NCBI GenBank assembly: GCA_027604185.1
Contig: JADGKB010000105.1
Coordinates: 1-47,688 of the forward strand
Length of the DNA: 47,688 nucleotides
Direction of reading: 5' to 3'
Source of the DNA: Boothiomyces macroporosus
Taxonomy: Eukaryota; Chytridiomycota; Chytridiomycetes; Rhizophydiales; Terramycetaceae
Every line of letters begins with the position of its first letter. The stretch's first letter is position 1. Below the pieces are notes generated by a model that was not told where the DNA came from, searched no databases, and saw only the letters and a program-made list of their open reading frames with translations. Below, piece after piece: positions 9,140 to 19,359 of this stretch. The position numbers and the translations under genes were made by a program.

Positions 9140-9573
9140 GTTGGAATTACATGCAGTTTGAACGACTTTTATACTTTTTTTTGACTGTCAAATTCATAGC
9201 CAGCACATAGCCATCAACACAGCACAACCTAAAAAAAGTTGAATTCCAGATGTTATGGCTGTTAAATGGCTAATGCGACCATAAAGCAATCGACTGAAGA
9301 GAGATCTGCGAATGTATGAAAACGAGTGTTCGAGAAACATTTCAAACAGGCTAGATGACTTTAAGCAATCACATCATTGAATAACTACTATGCTAAAAGC
9401 GAAAGGTGGTTGAGCAACTGAGGAGCTTACTTTGAATCGACGAAATGCAAGGCTGATGCAACGGGTAAGCGCTCAAAGAATCTCTTGTAACCTCAAACAG
9501 CAGCTTCAACATCTCAAAAATAAAAATTTCAAGTAAACTATTTGAACACTTGATATTTTTTTGCCCAAAAAAA
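9140..9573. promoter_or_regulatory. Divergent promoter between a GPI-protein gene and an F-box gene
   Basis: On the minus-strand side, TATAAAAG (9166-9173) is 26 nt before the GPI gene's ATG. Two CATAGCCA octamers lie behind it (9195-9202 and 9206-9213), with a TGGCTGTT near 9255. The half nearest the F-box gene shows no clear TATA box. No coding signal is seen. Confidence 0.5.
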
Positions 9574-11199
9574 ATGTTGCTGACAGACTTGCCATTCGAT
9601 GTCCTAGAATTTCAAATTTACTACTACCTGGATGGATATGATATATGGCAATTATCTAGAGTAAACAGATTATTCAGAGAACGACTCCAGCCATTCATCA
9701 AATTGCTTGGTGCAACCAAAAAACATCCGTCAGAAATATGGCCAACAATGCAGCTGGAAGGTTTAGAAGAAACGCAAAAGTTTAGGCAGTTGAATATGCA
9801 ACAGTGGAAAGTAAAGTTCCCATCAATCATTATTGACAGTAATTCTTTCCTACGTCTACACAACAGATTACCAAAATCATCTGCATTATCACTTCATGTA
9901 TCTAATTTCAGCAAGTTTATCATGCGTAAAAACAGACTGAATTGCTCGGTAAAGAATGTTACTTGCATTGACATCGATAGGATGGGAAATCATGACAATC
10001 TTAGTTTTGATATTCTAAAAGAAATGAAATTGAATGAAGTTCGCTTGGGAGAGTCGCACCGGAATTCATTTGAAAAGATAGTGAAAATTCTTCCTGCACT
10101 GCACATTACAAAGCTGTCACTCTCCATGTCAATAACATCGTTGAGTCATGCGAAATTACTGTTTCAAGAAGTCTGTAAAATGCCAGTTACATTCCTTGCA
10201 CTTTGTATGATGGCATTAACGGACGAATGTACTCCTTTCTTGGCTGAAATGCTTCCAAAATCAAGTATCACAGAGCTGCTGATTCTTTATACGCAGATAG
10301 GAAAGACTGGCTTAGATAGAATTGCTCATGTGCTGCCAAAGACAAAATTAAAAGCATTGCGCTTTGAAAATGCCAATCCTGAAAGTGACTTGTATTTGGA
10401 ACTATTTAAAATCCTGCCGCAAACTCAGATTACTAAACTATGGTGCGACAATCTTTCTAGCGAGCAGGTACAGAATGCCATCATTGATAATTTGGCGAAA
10501 TCAAAAGTTACGAATGCACATTTATTTATTGAACCAAGGAACTTGGAAAGATTTATAAGACAGAGAAAGTTGGTAAAATTCAAAAATTCTTGCCCAATAG
10601 AAGATGAAGGTTGCGAAATATTATCTAGAAATTCAATTTTTTTGCCAAACGAGTTGGATGTGTCGGATTGTGAAATTACAAATTCTGGGATAAGTACGCT
10701 ACTTGATGGGATGGTAAAATCAGACATAAAATTGCTGGTCCTGGACGGGAATTGCTTTGACGAAAACGGCTTGGAAATAGTAAAGAAAAAACTAAAATAC
10801 ACTCCATTAGAACGCTTATCTTTGGGTAATACACATCTTGGATATACAATCAGCGAAAAAATGCTTACCAAATTCTTGGACGGCTTAGAAAGCAATCTAA
10901 AAGCCATTCAGATAAACAATGTAGTACAAGCCCAAATGCAAATTGTAAAAGGTGTGGTGGTTCAATACTATGCAGACCCTGCTATCATGTCAATACTTGG
11001 TTTTGAAGAAGCGCATCAAGGGTTGGAAGGCGTTTCTATGGACGAGACTTTAGAAGGACTTGACGAATTTGAAGAAGGCGATTTTGCTACTGATGAAGAA
11101 GAATCAAATGAAAGCGATTTTGTCCATGAAGAAAGTGAATCTGAATCAGAAGACTCTATGGATGAAGAGGAACAAGCGCGAATCCAAGACAGCGATTAG
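9574..11199 (+). CDS. F-box/leucine-rich-repeat protein, 541 aa
   Basis: This single exon starts at the ATG at 9574, which places the F-box (LTDLPFDVLEFQIYYYL) at the extreme N-terminus as in its paralogues. Leucine-rich repeats follow to about residue 450, with LSLGNTHLG matching the LSLGNE motif of the 3838 gene. The last 70 residues are strongly acidic and Ser-rich (EEESNESDF, ESESEDS), which the other two paralogues lack. It is probably a Skp1-dependent substrate receptor, by architecture only. The converging small ORF ends 19 bp beyond its stop. Confidence 0.8.
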   Translation: MLLTDLPFDVLEFQIYYYLDGYDIWQLSRVNRLFRERLQPFIKLLGATKKHPSEIWPTMQLEGLEETQKFRQLNMQQWKVKFPSIIIDSNSFLRLHNRLPKSSALSLHVSNFSKFIMRKNRLNCSVKNVTCIDIDRMGNHDNLSFDILKEMKLNEVRLGESHRNSFEKIVKILPALHITKLSLSMSITSLSHAKLLFQEVCKMPVTFLALCMMALTDECTPFLAEMLPKSSITELLILYTQIGKTGLDRIAHVLPKTKLKALRFENANPESDLYLELFKILPQTQITKLWCDNLSSEQVQNAIIDNLAKSKVTNAHLFIEPRNLERFIRQRKLVKFKNSCPIEDEGCEILSRNSIFLPNELDVSDCEITNSGISTLLDGMVKSDIKLLVLDGNCFDENGLEIVKKKLKYTPLERLSLGNTHLGYTISEKMLTKFLDGLESNLKAIQINNVVQAQMQIVKGVVVQYYADPAIMSILGFEEAHQGLEGVSMDETLEGLDEFEEGDFATDEEESNESDFVHEESESESEDSMDEEEQARIQDSD

Positions 11200-11218
11200 G
11201 TATAAAATCGGATATTTA

Positions 11219-11329
11219 TTACATTTTTAACATTTTTCCCATTTGTTGGTTTGGAAGTCCTTGTTGGATGCTAGCTTGCACTTGGAGCTTGAATTCTGGA
11301 GTTTTGGATTGCTTGACTTGAGTGTTCAT
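11219..11329 (-). CDS. 36-codon small protein, relative of the terminal-repeat ORF
   Basis: This short intronless ORF has a TATAAATA box 28 nt before the ATG, and the stop TAA overlaps AATAAA (11215-11220). The product aligns with the 38-aa product of the terminal repeats. Q7-S8-K9 are at identical positions, and then F-x2-Q-V-x-A-S-x2-Q-G-x3-Q-x-M-x-K is colinear, about 13 identities in 36. The conserved protein, the conserved TATA distance and a poly(A) signal at the stop together argue for a real gene at both loci. Function is unknown. It sits tail-to-tail with the F-box gene, and a histone H3-like fossil lies just upstream. Confidence 0.6.
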   Translation of the reverse strand: MNTQVKQSKTPEFKLQVQASIQQGLPNQQMGKMLKM

Positions 11330-11357
11330 AGGTTTGATAGCTTACTATCCATTCCAG

Positions 11358-11365
11358 TATTTATA
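11358..11365 (-). promoter_or_regulatory. TATA box of the 36-codon ORF
   Basis: TATAAATA on the minus strand is 28 nt before the ATG, nearly the same spacing as in the terminal-repeat copies (27 nt). Confidence 0.6.
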
Positions 11366-11406
11366 GTTCTCTGTTCCACAAACAGCTTATTACCGAGCTT
11401 AACCGA

Positions 11407-11504
11407 TATTTTTCCTAAAGACAAGAATGTCGGATCAAGTTCGGTGCTTTGATAAATGGATTTCTTATTCAAACACAGCCTCTGATAGCTCAGAACGGCA
11501 CAGG
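11407..11504 (-). pseudogene. Possible histone H3 remnant
   Basis: On the minus strand, 11454-11407 contains TATCAAAGCACCGAACTT, then GATCCGA. This resembles H3 codons for YQKSTELLIR with short deletions. Some 25-50 bp upstream, 11504-11479 resembles the codons for PGxVxLRxIR. About 24 bp between the two pieces do not fit, and no longer H3 match follows. The reading is plausible because decayed H2B and H4 genes exist in the same window, but it is weak on its own. Confidence 0.35.
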
Positions 11505-11760
11505 AAACTTGCAAAGTTACTTTGGGAAATTGCAGATGATACTCTGAAATTGATGCAGAGTGTATAATTAGCAAGATTAGTTGCTTGTTAGTGGATCGAT
11601 TTTGCGTGTTGTTGGTATATTTATTGCATGATAGTAATGGCATTAACAACTTCAAACCTCTTTTCCAAATTGCTTTATGCACCGCACATTAAGAGTAATC
11701 GTGTTGTTATTTACGCTATAAAGTTCGTTTGATCAATACCATTGCCCGCCACACGCATCA

Positions 11761-12811
11761 ATGCTGGATTTTAATGCTTTAAGGCAGTGTGATTACAAAA
11801 GTGTCAGTTCGAGTACCACACCCACCAGTGTTTATGATCTCATCTTGGGCAGTGGAAACTTTCTGGTGGCTGGTGATGACGACATCAAAAAAGCACAAAA
11901 TTGCTGGGGACGAATATCTATAAATAACCAAGCATGGTTCTGGCAACCATCAAATGAAGTGTGTAATTACCGAAGCAATTAATTCTATAATCAGCAAAGA
12001 GCCAAAAGAAAGATCTTTTGCAGTTTATCGTCGACAATCCACCATCAAGTTCAAAAGCGATCCTCAATCTGAATCATTTGAATATAATCCAGTAGAGTCG
12101 AGCGAGTTGCCAAGAGTAGCGGAAGAGCCCCAATTATCAGTTGCACATGCTCAAAAGGAAGCTAATCCACCAACATTGAAGCAAGACTTTAAGCCATCTA
12201 TCGATAGGGATTTCTTGCCATACACTACAAATTCCTACCAAAGGAAGGCAACTGAATCTATCAGGCAATCGTATACTCCAGCACTATACAAACCCCAACC
12301 TCGTGAATATCCAGAATACACTGCGACTCCATCCACAACGCACAGACCAAACAACTACGATTACATCTACACTAATAGCCCTTTCGAGCCAGAATATCCA
12401 ATAACGTCTGACAAGTGCGATACATTCAAACAGCCACAATATACACAACCTCCAATTATCCAACAAAACGTTTACAAAATTCATGTTTATAATAATACCC
12501 CAGAGCGACAAGCCCCTCAAGAATATCCAAAACCTCATTTCTATGACCAATCTAATAGCGCAAGACCAGAACGGTTAGCCCACAGATTGGCTCAAAATGA
12601 TAGACCTGACTGGGACAGACCAAAATCTGCTGTTGATCTTCCACAGAATCGATATTCTCATATTGCTGAACAAGAGATTGACGATTATGAAGATTACAAT
12701 GACTTGCCTTATATCGACGATCTTTACAGTGAAATTAATGTTACGCTTTCCTTGCCAAGAAAGAATATGCAAAGGTTCCCTACAAGAAAAGTGTTTCGCA
12801 ATATATACTAA
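11761..12811 (+). CDS. Disordered Pro/Tyr-rich protein, 338 aa
   Basis: There are two exons (11761-11960 and 11995-12811). The 34-nt intron is the only length that keeps the frame with GT and AG, and it is unusually long for this window. The first 65 residues look folded (SVYDLILGSGNFLVAG, NQAWFWQP). From there on the protein is low-complexity, rich in Pro, Tyr, Gln and Asn (for example EYPEYTATP and QYTQPPIIQQ), with an acidic patch near residue 305. No domain is recognised. TATAAAGT lies 36 nt before the ATG. The ankyrin gene on the opposite strand converges and ends 30 bp away. Confidence 0.65.
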
Positions 12812-12841
12812 TACTATCATACTTTTTTATTTACTAAATTT

Positions 12842-14785
12842 TTACATGTATTGTTTGATGGCAGAAGCTGTTTCCATAAAGCCGTTATCGTTGGCAACAT
12901 TAAAAGCTTCTGTTAACCCAAAGTCGACAACCCGACGGTCTTTCAACAGGCACTTCACTACGTTCAGCTTACCACGACCGGCTGCTTCAACCAAAGCTTG
13001 ATTGTTTTCAAAACTTGGATCTATGCGTTCATCCGCCATCAAATACTCTACCACCTTGTAGTAGCCATTTCTCGATGCGTGAACTATTCCCGAGTTTACA
13101 TCAGCAGACGGATCAATTCTAGAATCCTTTGATAAAAGTTTTACAATTTCAACATGGCCTTGAGAGCATGCATATCGGAACGGGTAGTTACTTTCCACAG
13201 CTGGATTAACGCGACTGTCAGCTAAAAGTATTTCTACAACCTTAAAGTGCCCATTTCTAGCGGCTTCTTTGATGGAAGCATTATTGTCGTCAGCTGGGTT
13301 AACCGATGGATGTGACAAAAGTAGCTCTACCACTCTGTGATGGCCGTTGTGACAAGCTAATCGGATTGCTGCGTTTCTATCTGCGCCTGGGTTACAGCTC
13401 TCCAATGTCAAAAGTAATTGAACTACGTCGTAGTGTCCGTTGAAAGAAGCCATTTTGATTGCCGAATTGTCTTCAGCTTCAGGAGAAACTCTGCCATCAG
13501 ATAGTAACAGTTTTACTACTTCCAAGTGTCCATTTCTGGCTGCTCCTCTGATTGCTCCATTACTTTCGGCTGCTGGATCAACTCTTGGATCTTCAAGCAA
13601 GAACTTTGCAATCTCCAAGAAACCTTTTTGACAGGCATCAATTAAACAGATATTGTTGCTTGCACTAGGGTCAACACGATCCACAGACACCAACAACTTT
13701 ACTATATCAAAATGCCCACTGCAGCATGCATAGATTATAGCAGAATTATTGTCCCCAGCCGCGTCTACTCTTGGATCTTCCAGAAGCGCTTTTACAACAT
13801 CGTAATGCCCATTTCTTGAAGCCATTCGAATAGCAAAGTTGTTGTTGGCAGCCGGATCTACCGCTGGAACACCCAATAACAATTTCACAATTTCTACATT
13901 TCCATTCTTTGCTGCATCCCTGATTGCTGAATTGGAATCGGCTGCAGGGTTTGTTCGTGGATCGGCAATCAAGAGCTTGACCACCCCAATGTGAGAATTT
14001 TTGGCTGCATCACGAATTGAAGAATTATTGTCCGAGCTTGGATCACTTCGCTTGTCTCTTAATAAGAGATCTACGATTTCTGTGAAACCATTTCGTGAGG
14101 CGTATCTTAAGGCCGCGTTGTTATCAGCACTTGGAGAAACCCTAGGGTCTTGCAAAAGGAGCTTGACTATGTTTACATGACCATATGTGCAGGCATATCT
14201 AATTACAGCATTGTTGTCCGCAGAAGGATCAGTCCGTGGATCTGCAACCAGCAGTTTCACGATATCGTAGTATCCGGCACAAGTAGCATGGCGAATTGCT
14301 GCATTATTGTTGACGCTTGGATCAAATTCTTTTAATCGAATCATTTCTTGTAGGATTTCGATATTCTTGCAATTGACGACCAAGATAAATAGTTTGTACA
14401 GTTTTTTAAAGTTCTTGGTTCCTAGACTGCAGTAAAGCGACCAAGCGACTACGGGGTTGAACTTTGGTAGATCCAGGATTTCCATTAAAGTCTTTTCTCG
14501 CAGCTCCATTGATATTCTGGTTGATTTCAACATACGGCGAAGCTGGGCAATATGAGCCTTTCCGACAATGTATTTGAAACTTTCGCTCGTAAATGATTCT
14601 GGATCCAGGATAATGAATTCAGAGGGATCTTTGGCTTTGAATTTGGACTCTTTGTATTGTGAAAAATGTAATGTTGGAATTGACTTCAGTGTGACTTGCG
14701 TCGAGGCGAATCGCAAGTTGTGGTACTCTTGGATATTTAGGTACTTTGAGATCAGGAATAACTCGTTTGGTATCGATGAAAACAT
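12842..14785 (-). CDS. F-box-like/ankyrin-repeat protein, 647 aa
   Basis: The N-terminal 40 residues look F-box-like (SIPNELFLISKYL, then HNLRFASTQ). From about residue 120 to the end there are about 16 ankyrin repeats of 33-34 residues, with the recurring signature DPRVDPSADNNxAIRxA..GHxxVVKLLL. Single exon. Ankyrin repeats bind proteins, and with an F-box the protein would be an SCF substrate receptor, paralleling the three F-box/LRR proteins here. This repeat subtype expands readily in amoeboid and fungal genomes. The function is inferred. Confidence 0.85.
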   Translation of the reverse strand: MFSSIPNELFLISKYLNIQEYHNLRFASTQVTLKSIPTLHFSQYKESKFKAKDPSEFIILDPESFTSESFKYIVGKAHIAQLRRMLKSTRISMELREKTLMEILDLPKFNPVVAWSLYCSLGTKNFKKLYKLFILVVNCKNIEILQEMIRLKEFDPSVNNNAAIRHATCAGYYDIVKLLVADPRTDPSADNNAVIRYACTYGHVNIVKLLLQDPRVSPSADNNAALRYASRNGFTEIVDLLLRDKRSDPSSDNNSSIRDAAKNSHIGVVKLLIADPRTNPAADSNSAIRDAAKNGNVEIVKLLLGVPAVDPAANNNFAIRMASRNGHYDVVKALLEDPRVDAAGDNNSAIIYACCSGHFDIVKLLVSVDRVDPSASNNICLIDACQKGFLEIAKFLLEDPRVDPAAESNGAIRGAARNGHLEVVKLLLSDGRVSPEAEDNSAIKMASFNGHYDVVQLLLTLESCNPGADRNAAIRLACHNGHHRVVELLLSHPSVNPADDNNASIKEAARNGHFKVVEILLADSRVNPAVESNYPFRYACSQGHVEIVKLLSKDSRIDPSADVNSGIVHASRNGYYKVVEYLMADERIDPSFENNQALVEAAGRGKLNVVKCLLKDRRVVDFGLTEAFNVANDNGFMETASAIKQYM

Positions 14786-15285
14786 TAGTTGTTAAATTAT
14801 TTTTTAACTTTTTATTTCAGTAGAGTGAAGTGTGGCTTGGGGAACGTGATGAATATCCCCTGATGATTGGACATTGTTTTATGTTTCCTGCCACGGAATG
14901 AGAACGTTGAACTCACGCAGGGACATTAATGAAACGTGTCATCTGTTGCATAATATTATTGAGCAGAGCAATTTAAACTTATTCTATAAATGCGGCAGGC
15001 CTCCTTAATTAGCCAAATAGGGAAACATCTCCGTTATCCGCAGTGACTAAGCTGACCAAGTTTATTGTCATCTTAATGACAAATTTTGTCCGCGTAGTAA
15101 TATTAATATCAAGCGGGCATTTCTCAACTAGAATAGAGTGATTTATACTTTATCACATGTTGACTTTGCAAAGCCAAGGTTTCATCAACACCAACGCTTG
15201 CAGGGTTTCAACAATTCTTGATCTCCAGAAATAAGTTGCGCACAAAAACTCGGTGCATCGCCCACAGATTTCGTAAATGACATCT
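14786..15285. other. Intergenic, 500 bp, with a palindrome
   Basis: No gene is recognised. A short hairpin, TTGTCAT-CTTA-ATGACAA, lies near 15063-15080. TATA-like boxes face each other (TATAAATG on plus near 14984, TATAAATC on minus near 15137) without a convincing ORF behind either. A 32-codon minus-strand ORF at 15283-15185 begins within the 3' flank of the TCP11 gene and has no support. Confidence 0.4.
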
Positions 15286-18000
15286 TTATTGATAGAATAG
15301 TTTTTTAACTGATAAAGAATCCTCGCCATTCTTGATATCCTCAAGAATAGCTGCATACAGCTTACCGTACACGGCCTTATTTAACACTGCGATAGTTTGA
15401 AGCTTCTTGATCAATTCTTCGATTTCCTTTTCGACACACACTAGCGCATGCTTGTTCAGCGCATCCTTGTTGATTGGTTCATTATTTAGACCGCCTTGAA
15501 CGTGTATACCAACACGCTTTTGAATCAGTTCATACAGCTTGGAATCTGGCGCCAAGGTCTTTTCTGTAATGGTATTAATAGAAGTAATTTCTTCTGGCGA
15601 CATTGATTTGCCTCTAATTTTGCCAGCCAAGTGAGCCATTTGTAAAGTAATATGTGACATTGTAGATTCAGAGTCATTTAAAAGTACCCAAAGACTATTC
15701 TTTGCTTCCATCAAGTCAGCATTTGTACACTTTGGACCTGCTGCTTGTTTGAAAACAACTAGAATCGAAGACAGTATAGTGACATCCTGCCAGCTATTAA
15801 AATGAGCAATTAGCCTGCTGACATCCATTTGCAAAGTCTCAGGAACTATATTTTCTGAACTGAACTTGGCTGCTTTTAGAGTTATGTTGATAAGAGCTTC
15901 TGGATACAAATCGTAATTGGGATTCGGAGAGGCCACCAGATTTGCTTTATAATTAGTCCAGACTTCTTTTAACCATTTCTTGGTATTTTCAACGGTAAGT
16001 TGGCCAGATTCAAACTGGTTTTTGAACCATTTCCATTCAAACGTAACAGCATGTTCCAGAATATGTGGTCGCAATCGAGACAATTGATGATTGGCATAGT
16101 CCTAATTTTAGATTCCTATTACAAGTTTCATTAGTTCCAGAATTTCAAAACACAGTTGCAGTGTACCAGAAATGTCTCCTACTTGACAAGCAGCAACCAT
16201 TGAATCAACTTTAGAATCTCTAATTGGGGCACAGTTTGTTTTCATAATATCAGCAATGTAGCTGATCAATGGACCAGGATTCATTATTCCATGTTCGATC
16301 TGTTGCGCAATCAAGTGGGTATCAATATTGTTCATTAAATCATCCTTGATTTCGAGCCCGTTTGGTAGTAATTCAATTAGAATAGCTCGCACTTCTGCTA
16401 ATAGCAAGGGAACTCTATAAAACTGCCCTTCAGCAATTTCTTGCTCCAGTTCTTGCCAATAAGCATCTTGCTTTGGCGAGCTGTCTTCATCAGTTTCAAC
16501 ACCAGGCTTGAATTGAAGATCGGCGTCAAATATAATGTCGTGCCGTAGTTGCGCGTTACCTAATATTTCATCCATATCTAGCTCCCGAAGAGTGAATCTG
16601 GTAATTGGGGGCAACAAATTTAGCAATTCCAAGAATGTTACATCATCAGCTTCCTTTAGCACAACATCTGGAAGTGATTTGGTTCTTCTAATGGTGGCAG
16701 TCAATGATTCAGATTTAACAGGAGAATCGTTAAACAGAAAGTTGGAGGTTTTAGCAGATGCATTAGCAGAGGTATAAGCAGAGTGGAATTCACGTTGGTG
16801 AGCAGTTGGAAACTCTTCGCTTTTATCTGAAGTAGGCATGTCATAGTGATGTTCTTCATCCAATTCATATTCGTCTTCCTCTAGTGTTACATTTAATCCC
16901 ATTGGAGTTAGACTTGCCAAATCTTTTTCAGTCAAATTGAAATCCTGTTTCAAAAAGTCTGTAAAGTTTTCAGATAGTGCTCTTCGTAATTCCATAAACT
17001 TGTGCATCTTTTGAATAAGCATGATGCGCTTCGCATGTTCCACTTTAGCACCAAACTGCTCTCTGATTTTACGCAGAATCATTTGACGGTTAAGTTGGGC
17101 GGAAGCAGCGTTGTATTCTACTTTGGCATGAAGCCGCATTTTTTCCAACCTTTGTCGAGAATCATGGATGAGCATCTTGTATTTGATTGTTTGAGCATCA
17201 CGATACAACTTCATTTTTCGAGCGTTCAGTATTCGTGCTCTTCTAGCAGCTGCAGATTCCATTCTTTCTGCCAAACTGGAACGCAATTCTTCCGCTGGTG
17301 GTCTAATAAGATGAGTTCTAATCTTTGGGAAAGATTTTGATTTTTTCAGTTCATGATTGACGATTACTTTGGTTTCTATCTCTATTGATTTATTTGCTGT
17401 TGCGGTACTTGCTTCATTTTCTTTGCTCTTTTCCTGCTGTTCACTAGGTACCGTTTCTGTTTGAACAGTCACTACTTTTCCACTAGGCATATCATGATTC
17501 AACACGCACCTGGGACTCTTCATTAGATCCACTTGGTCTAATGGTGTGGTTTTCATGCTGGTAGCGCTCTGTGGTGGCAAATCCGTTTCCAATATTCTCT
17601 TTGGGTGTTTTTCTGGTGACAGCAAATCAATGAAAAACGCAATTGATCCTTTCTTTCTCATAATCAGATTACCAAGAATGGCAGATGCGCTTGGTGAACT
17701 AGAGGTTTTATCTGGGCTAGTAGTTGCGGTTGAAGTAGTTGCTGTTTGTGGTTGAGCTTGATAATTTGACCTGGCAGTCATTGGACTTTTTACATGGTGT
17801 TGCTTTGCAGGATGCACTGAGGTATCAATTGACAAGTTGATTGATCCAGTGGGCTGGTTTGCTGTAGTTTTAAAATTCACAAGATTTCTTTCTTGCGGAT
17901 TTGAGTCAACGATTTCCGACTGGGATTCCTTTGGGCTATCATTATTGACTTCAGTAGAATTCATAATATACGGAGAGTTTGATGTAGTGTCGGTATTCAT
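15286..18000 (-). CDS. TCP11/SOK1-family protein, 897 aa
   Basis: Exons are 18000-16123 and 16101-15286, joined across a 21-nt intron. After splicing the sequence reads DYANHQLSRLRPHILEHAV, the hallmark of the T-complex-11/SOK1 domain, which occupies about residues 440-897. The first 240 residues are Ser/Thr/Pro-rich and disordered. Residues 250-370 form a basic coiled coil (ESAAARRARILNARK). In yeast, SOK1 suppresses loss of protein kinase A, and in animals TCP11 acts in sperm cAMP signalling. A link to PKA signalling or motility is inferred. The stop TAA lies inside CAATAAAG, so the poly(A) signal overlaps the coding end. Confidence 0.85.
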
Positions 18001-18138
18001 GAATTATATTGAACGTGGATAAGAATTTTCTGTAAACTCTCCACCTCACCTCAAGCAGGAACAATGATTCGAATGCAGGGAAATTTACACAATCCATGTT
18101 TCCTCTCCATGGCAATAATAGGTTTATTTACGTTATAA

Positions 18139-18400
18139 TTAGATCTCCGAGGGCTTCTTATTTTCGGGCATTTCCGTAAGCTGCCCGTTCATAATCTTTT
18201 GTCTGATTTTAATCCATCTAATCTTGCATTCCTTGTATTCTTCAAATTGCTGTTTGCAGTGAGCAGAGTATTCGTCGCTGCGGTCAATTCGATGCTTACC
18301 GATTATAATTGTATTTGTACATGCATTTCTTACTGGCGACTGCATAGTCACCGCAATAAGACTGAAGTGGTTCAATTAAACTGGATTCTGCTTGTCCCAT
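18139..18400 (-). CDS. Twin-CX9C (CHCH) mitochondrial protein, 79 aa
   Basis: Exons 18400-18300 and 18277-18139 flank a 22-nt intron. The spliced protein has CGDYAVASKKC and CKQQFEEYKEC, two exact CX9C motifs, so a disulfide-bonded helical hairpin of the intermembrane space is expected, imported by the Mia40 pathway. The second motif and following IRW resemble COX23/CHCHD7, but the linker between the motifs is longer (15 residues), so the exact subfamily is open. The ATG at 18400 gives MGQAESSL at the start. AATAAA lies about 12 nt past the stop. Confidence 0.8.
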
Positions 18401-19359
18401 TTCTATTGAAGAAAATTTAGAGACGTGTGGCTGGAATTTAAATGATTCATCAGGATAATTATAAAGTTGATTTCTAAACAGACACAATAATAAATGGATT
18501 AGAAAAATAGTGGGAATGATGCGGTTCTTGGATATCTGTCGTTCTTTGCATACGGGTTTAATTTGCTTGTTTTCGGAAAAATAGGATCAGATTGCATTTT
18601 CAGTGGGGGGTTTCAAAGTTGAAACTCATACTTGAAAGACTGTTGCCGTGATACTCGATTGGCCCTCTATTCTTTGAAAGATTTTTAAAAGATTGTACAG
18701 GAGGCAGTCGTCAAAGTATGACATAAGCAATGATGGTGGTTAAGATATTAAGCCTCAATAGTTATCCGTTGATTGCACTATACATCAACTTGCTTTACGA
18801 AATAAATGACTGCAAGTAAACAGAATAATTCATAAAAGGATCCACTCTGAATAATCCGATTTACTAATAAGAATCAATCTATAGTGAAATAGGACCATAA
18901 ATAGGCCAACAGTGCATGGAGGGTCCACCGAGACATAGCTGTTGGTGGACTGGCCTGGAATTACAGCAGCAGGCCTAAAAATTCAACCTCCTTGCTATTC
19001 CACTGCTAAACACAGTCTCTACGATTCAAACTCTATAATTGAATCCCGCTATTTTTCTTGAAACAGGCCGCTCAAATTATTTTTGGTGAGCGTGCTGATT
19101 TGAAGAAAACTGTGGTAAAAATTTATAACCACTTCTTTGATTATTCGGGCCCATGGATTGGAGGTGTGAAAATACAAAAGGTTACATTCTTGTAAATAAA
19201 CCGATGAATTTGCTATCCCAATGCTTTCTTCCCTTGGATCAAATATCTCTGGTTAAGCGATTACTCATTCTCACAACACTGTGACGTTGTGACATTCAGA
19301 CGAGTGTGGCTTGGACCAACTATAAATTGGGTGCTATTTCGCGTTATATTAAACACAAA
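18401..19359. other. Longest gene-poor stretch (959 bp)
   Basis: No protein gene or tRNA is recognised. A frame of about 50 codons ending at 19196 is open and followed by AATAAA, but lacks an ATG. The region holds two adjacent hairpins (18903-18975) and a GCCGCTCAAATTAT element (19067-19080). The globin promoter is at the right end, with TATAAATT at 19321-19328, 31 nt before the ATG. Confidence 0.5.
18903..18975. other. Adjacent stem-loops with mutually exclusive pairings
   Basis: GTCCACC (18923-18929) pairs perfectly with GGTGGAC (18944-18950), and GGCCTG (18952-18957) with CAGGCC (18970-18975). Alternatively CCAACAG (18906-18912) pairs with CTGTTGG (18939-18945), which overlaps the first stem. 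GGCCA (18904-18908) can also pair with TGGCC (18951-18955). A CATAAATAGG box lies directly upstream. It could be a structured RNA or a protein-binding palindrome; no known family is recognised. Confidence 0.35.

Noticed and set aside
11326..11682. 118-codon minus-strand ORF overlapping the small-ORF promoter
   Set aside because: It runs through the TATA box of the 36-codon gene and the H3-like fragment, has no recognisable domain and no promoter of its own.
15185..15283. 32-codon minus-strand ORF just after TCP11
   Set aside because: Its ATG lies three bases past the TCP11 stop, inside the expected poly(A) region, so no promoter space exists.
19045..19196. About 50 codons open on the plus strand, followed by AATAAA
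   Set aside because: No ATG and no clear acceptor; its start overlaps the GCCGCTCAAATTAT element that recurs in a non-coding promoter.
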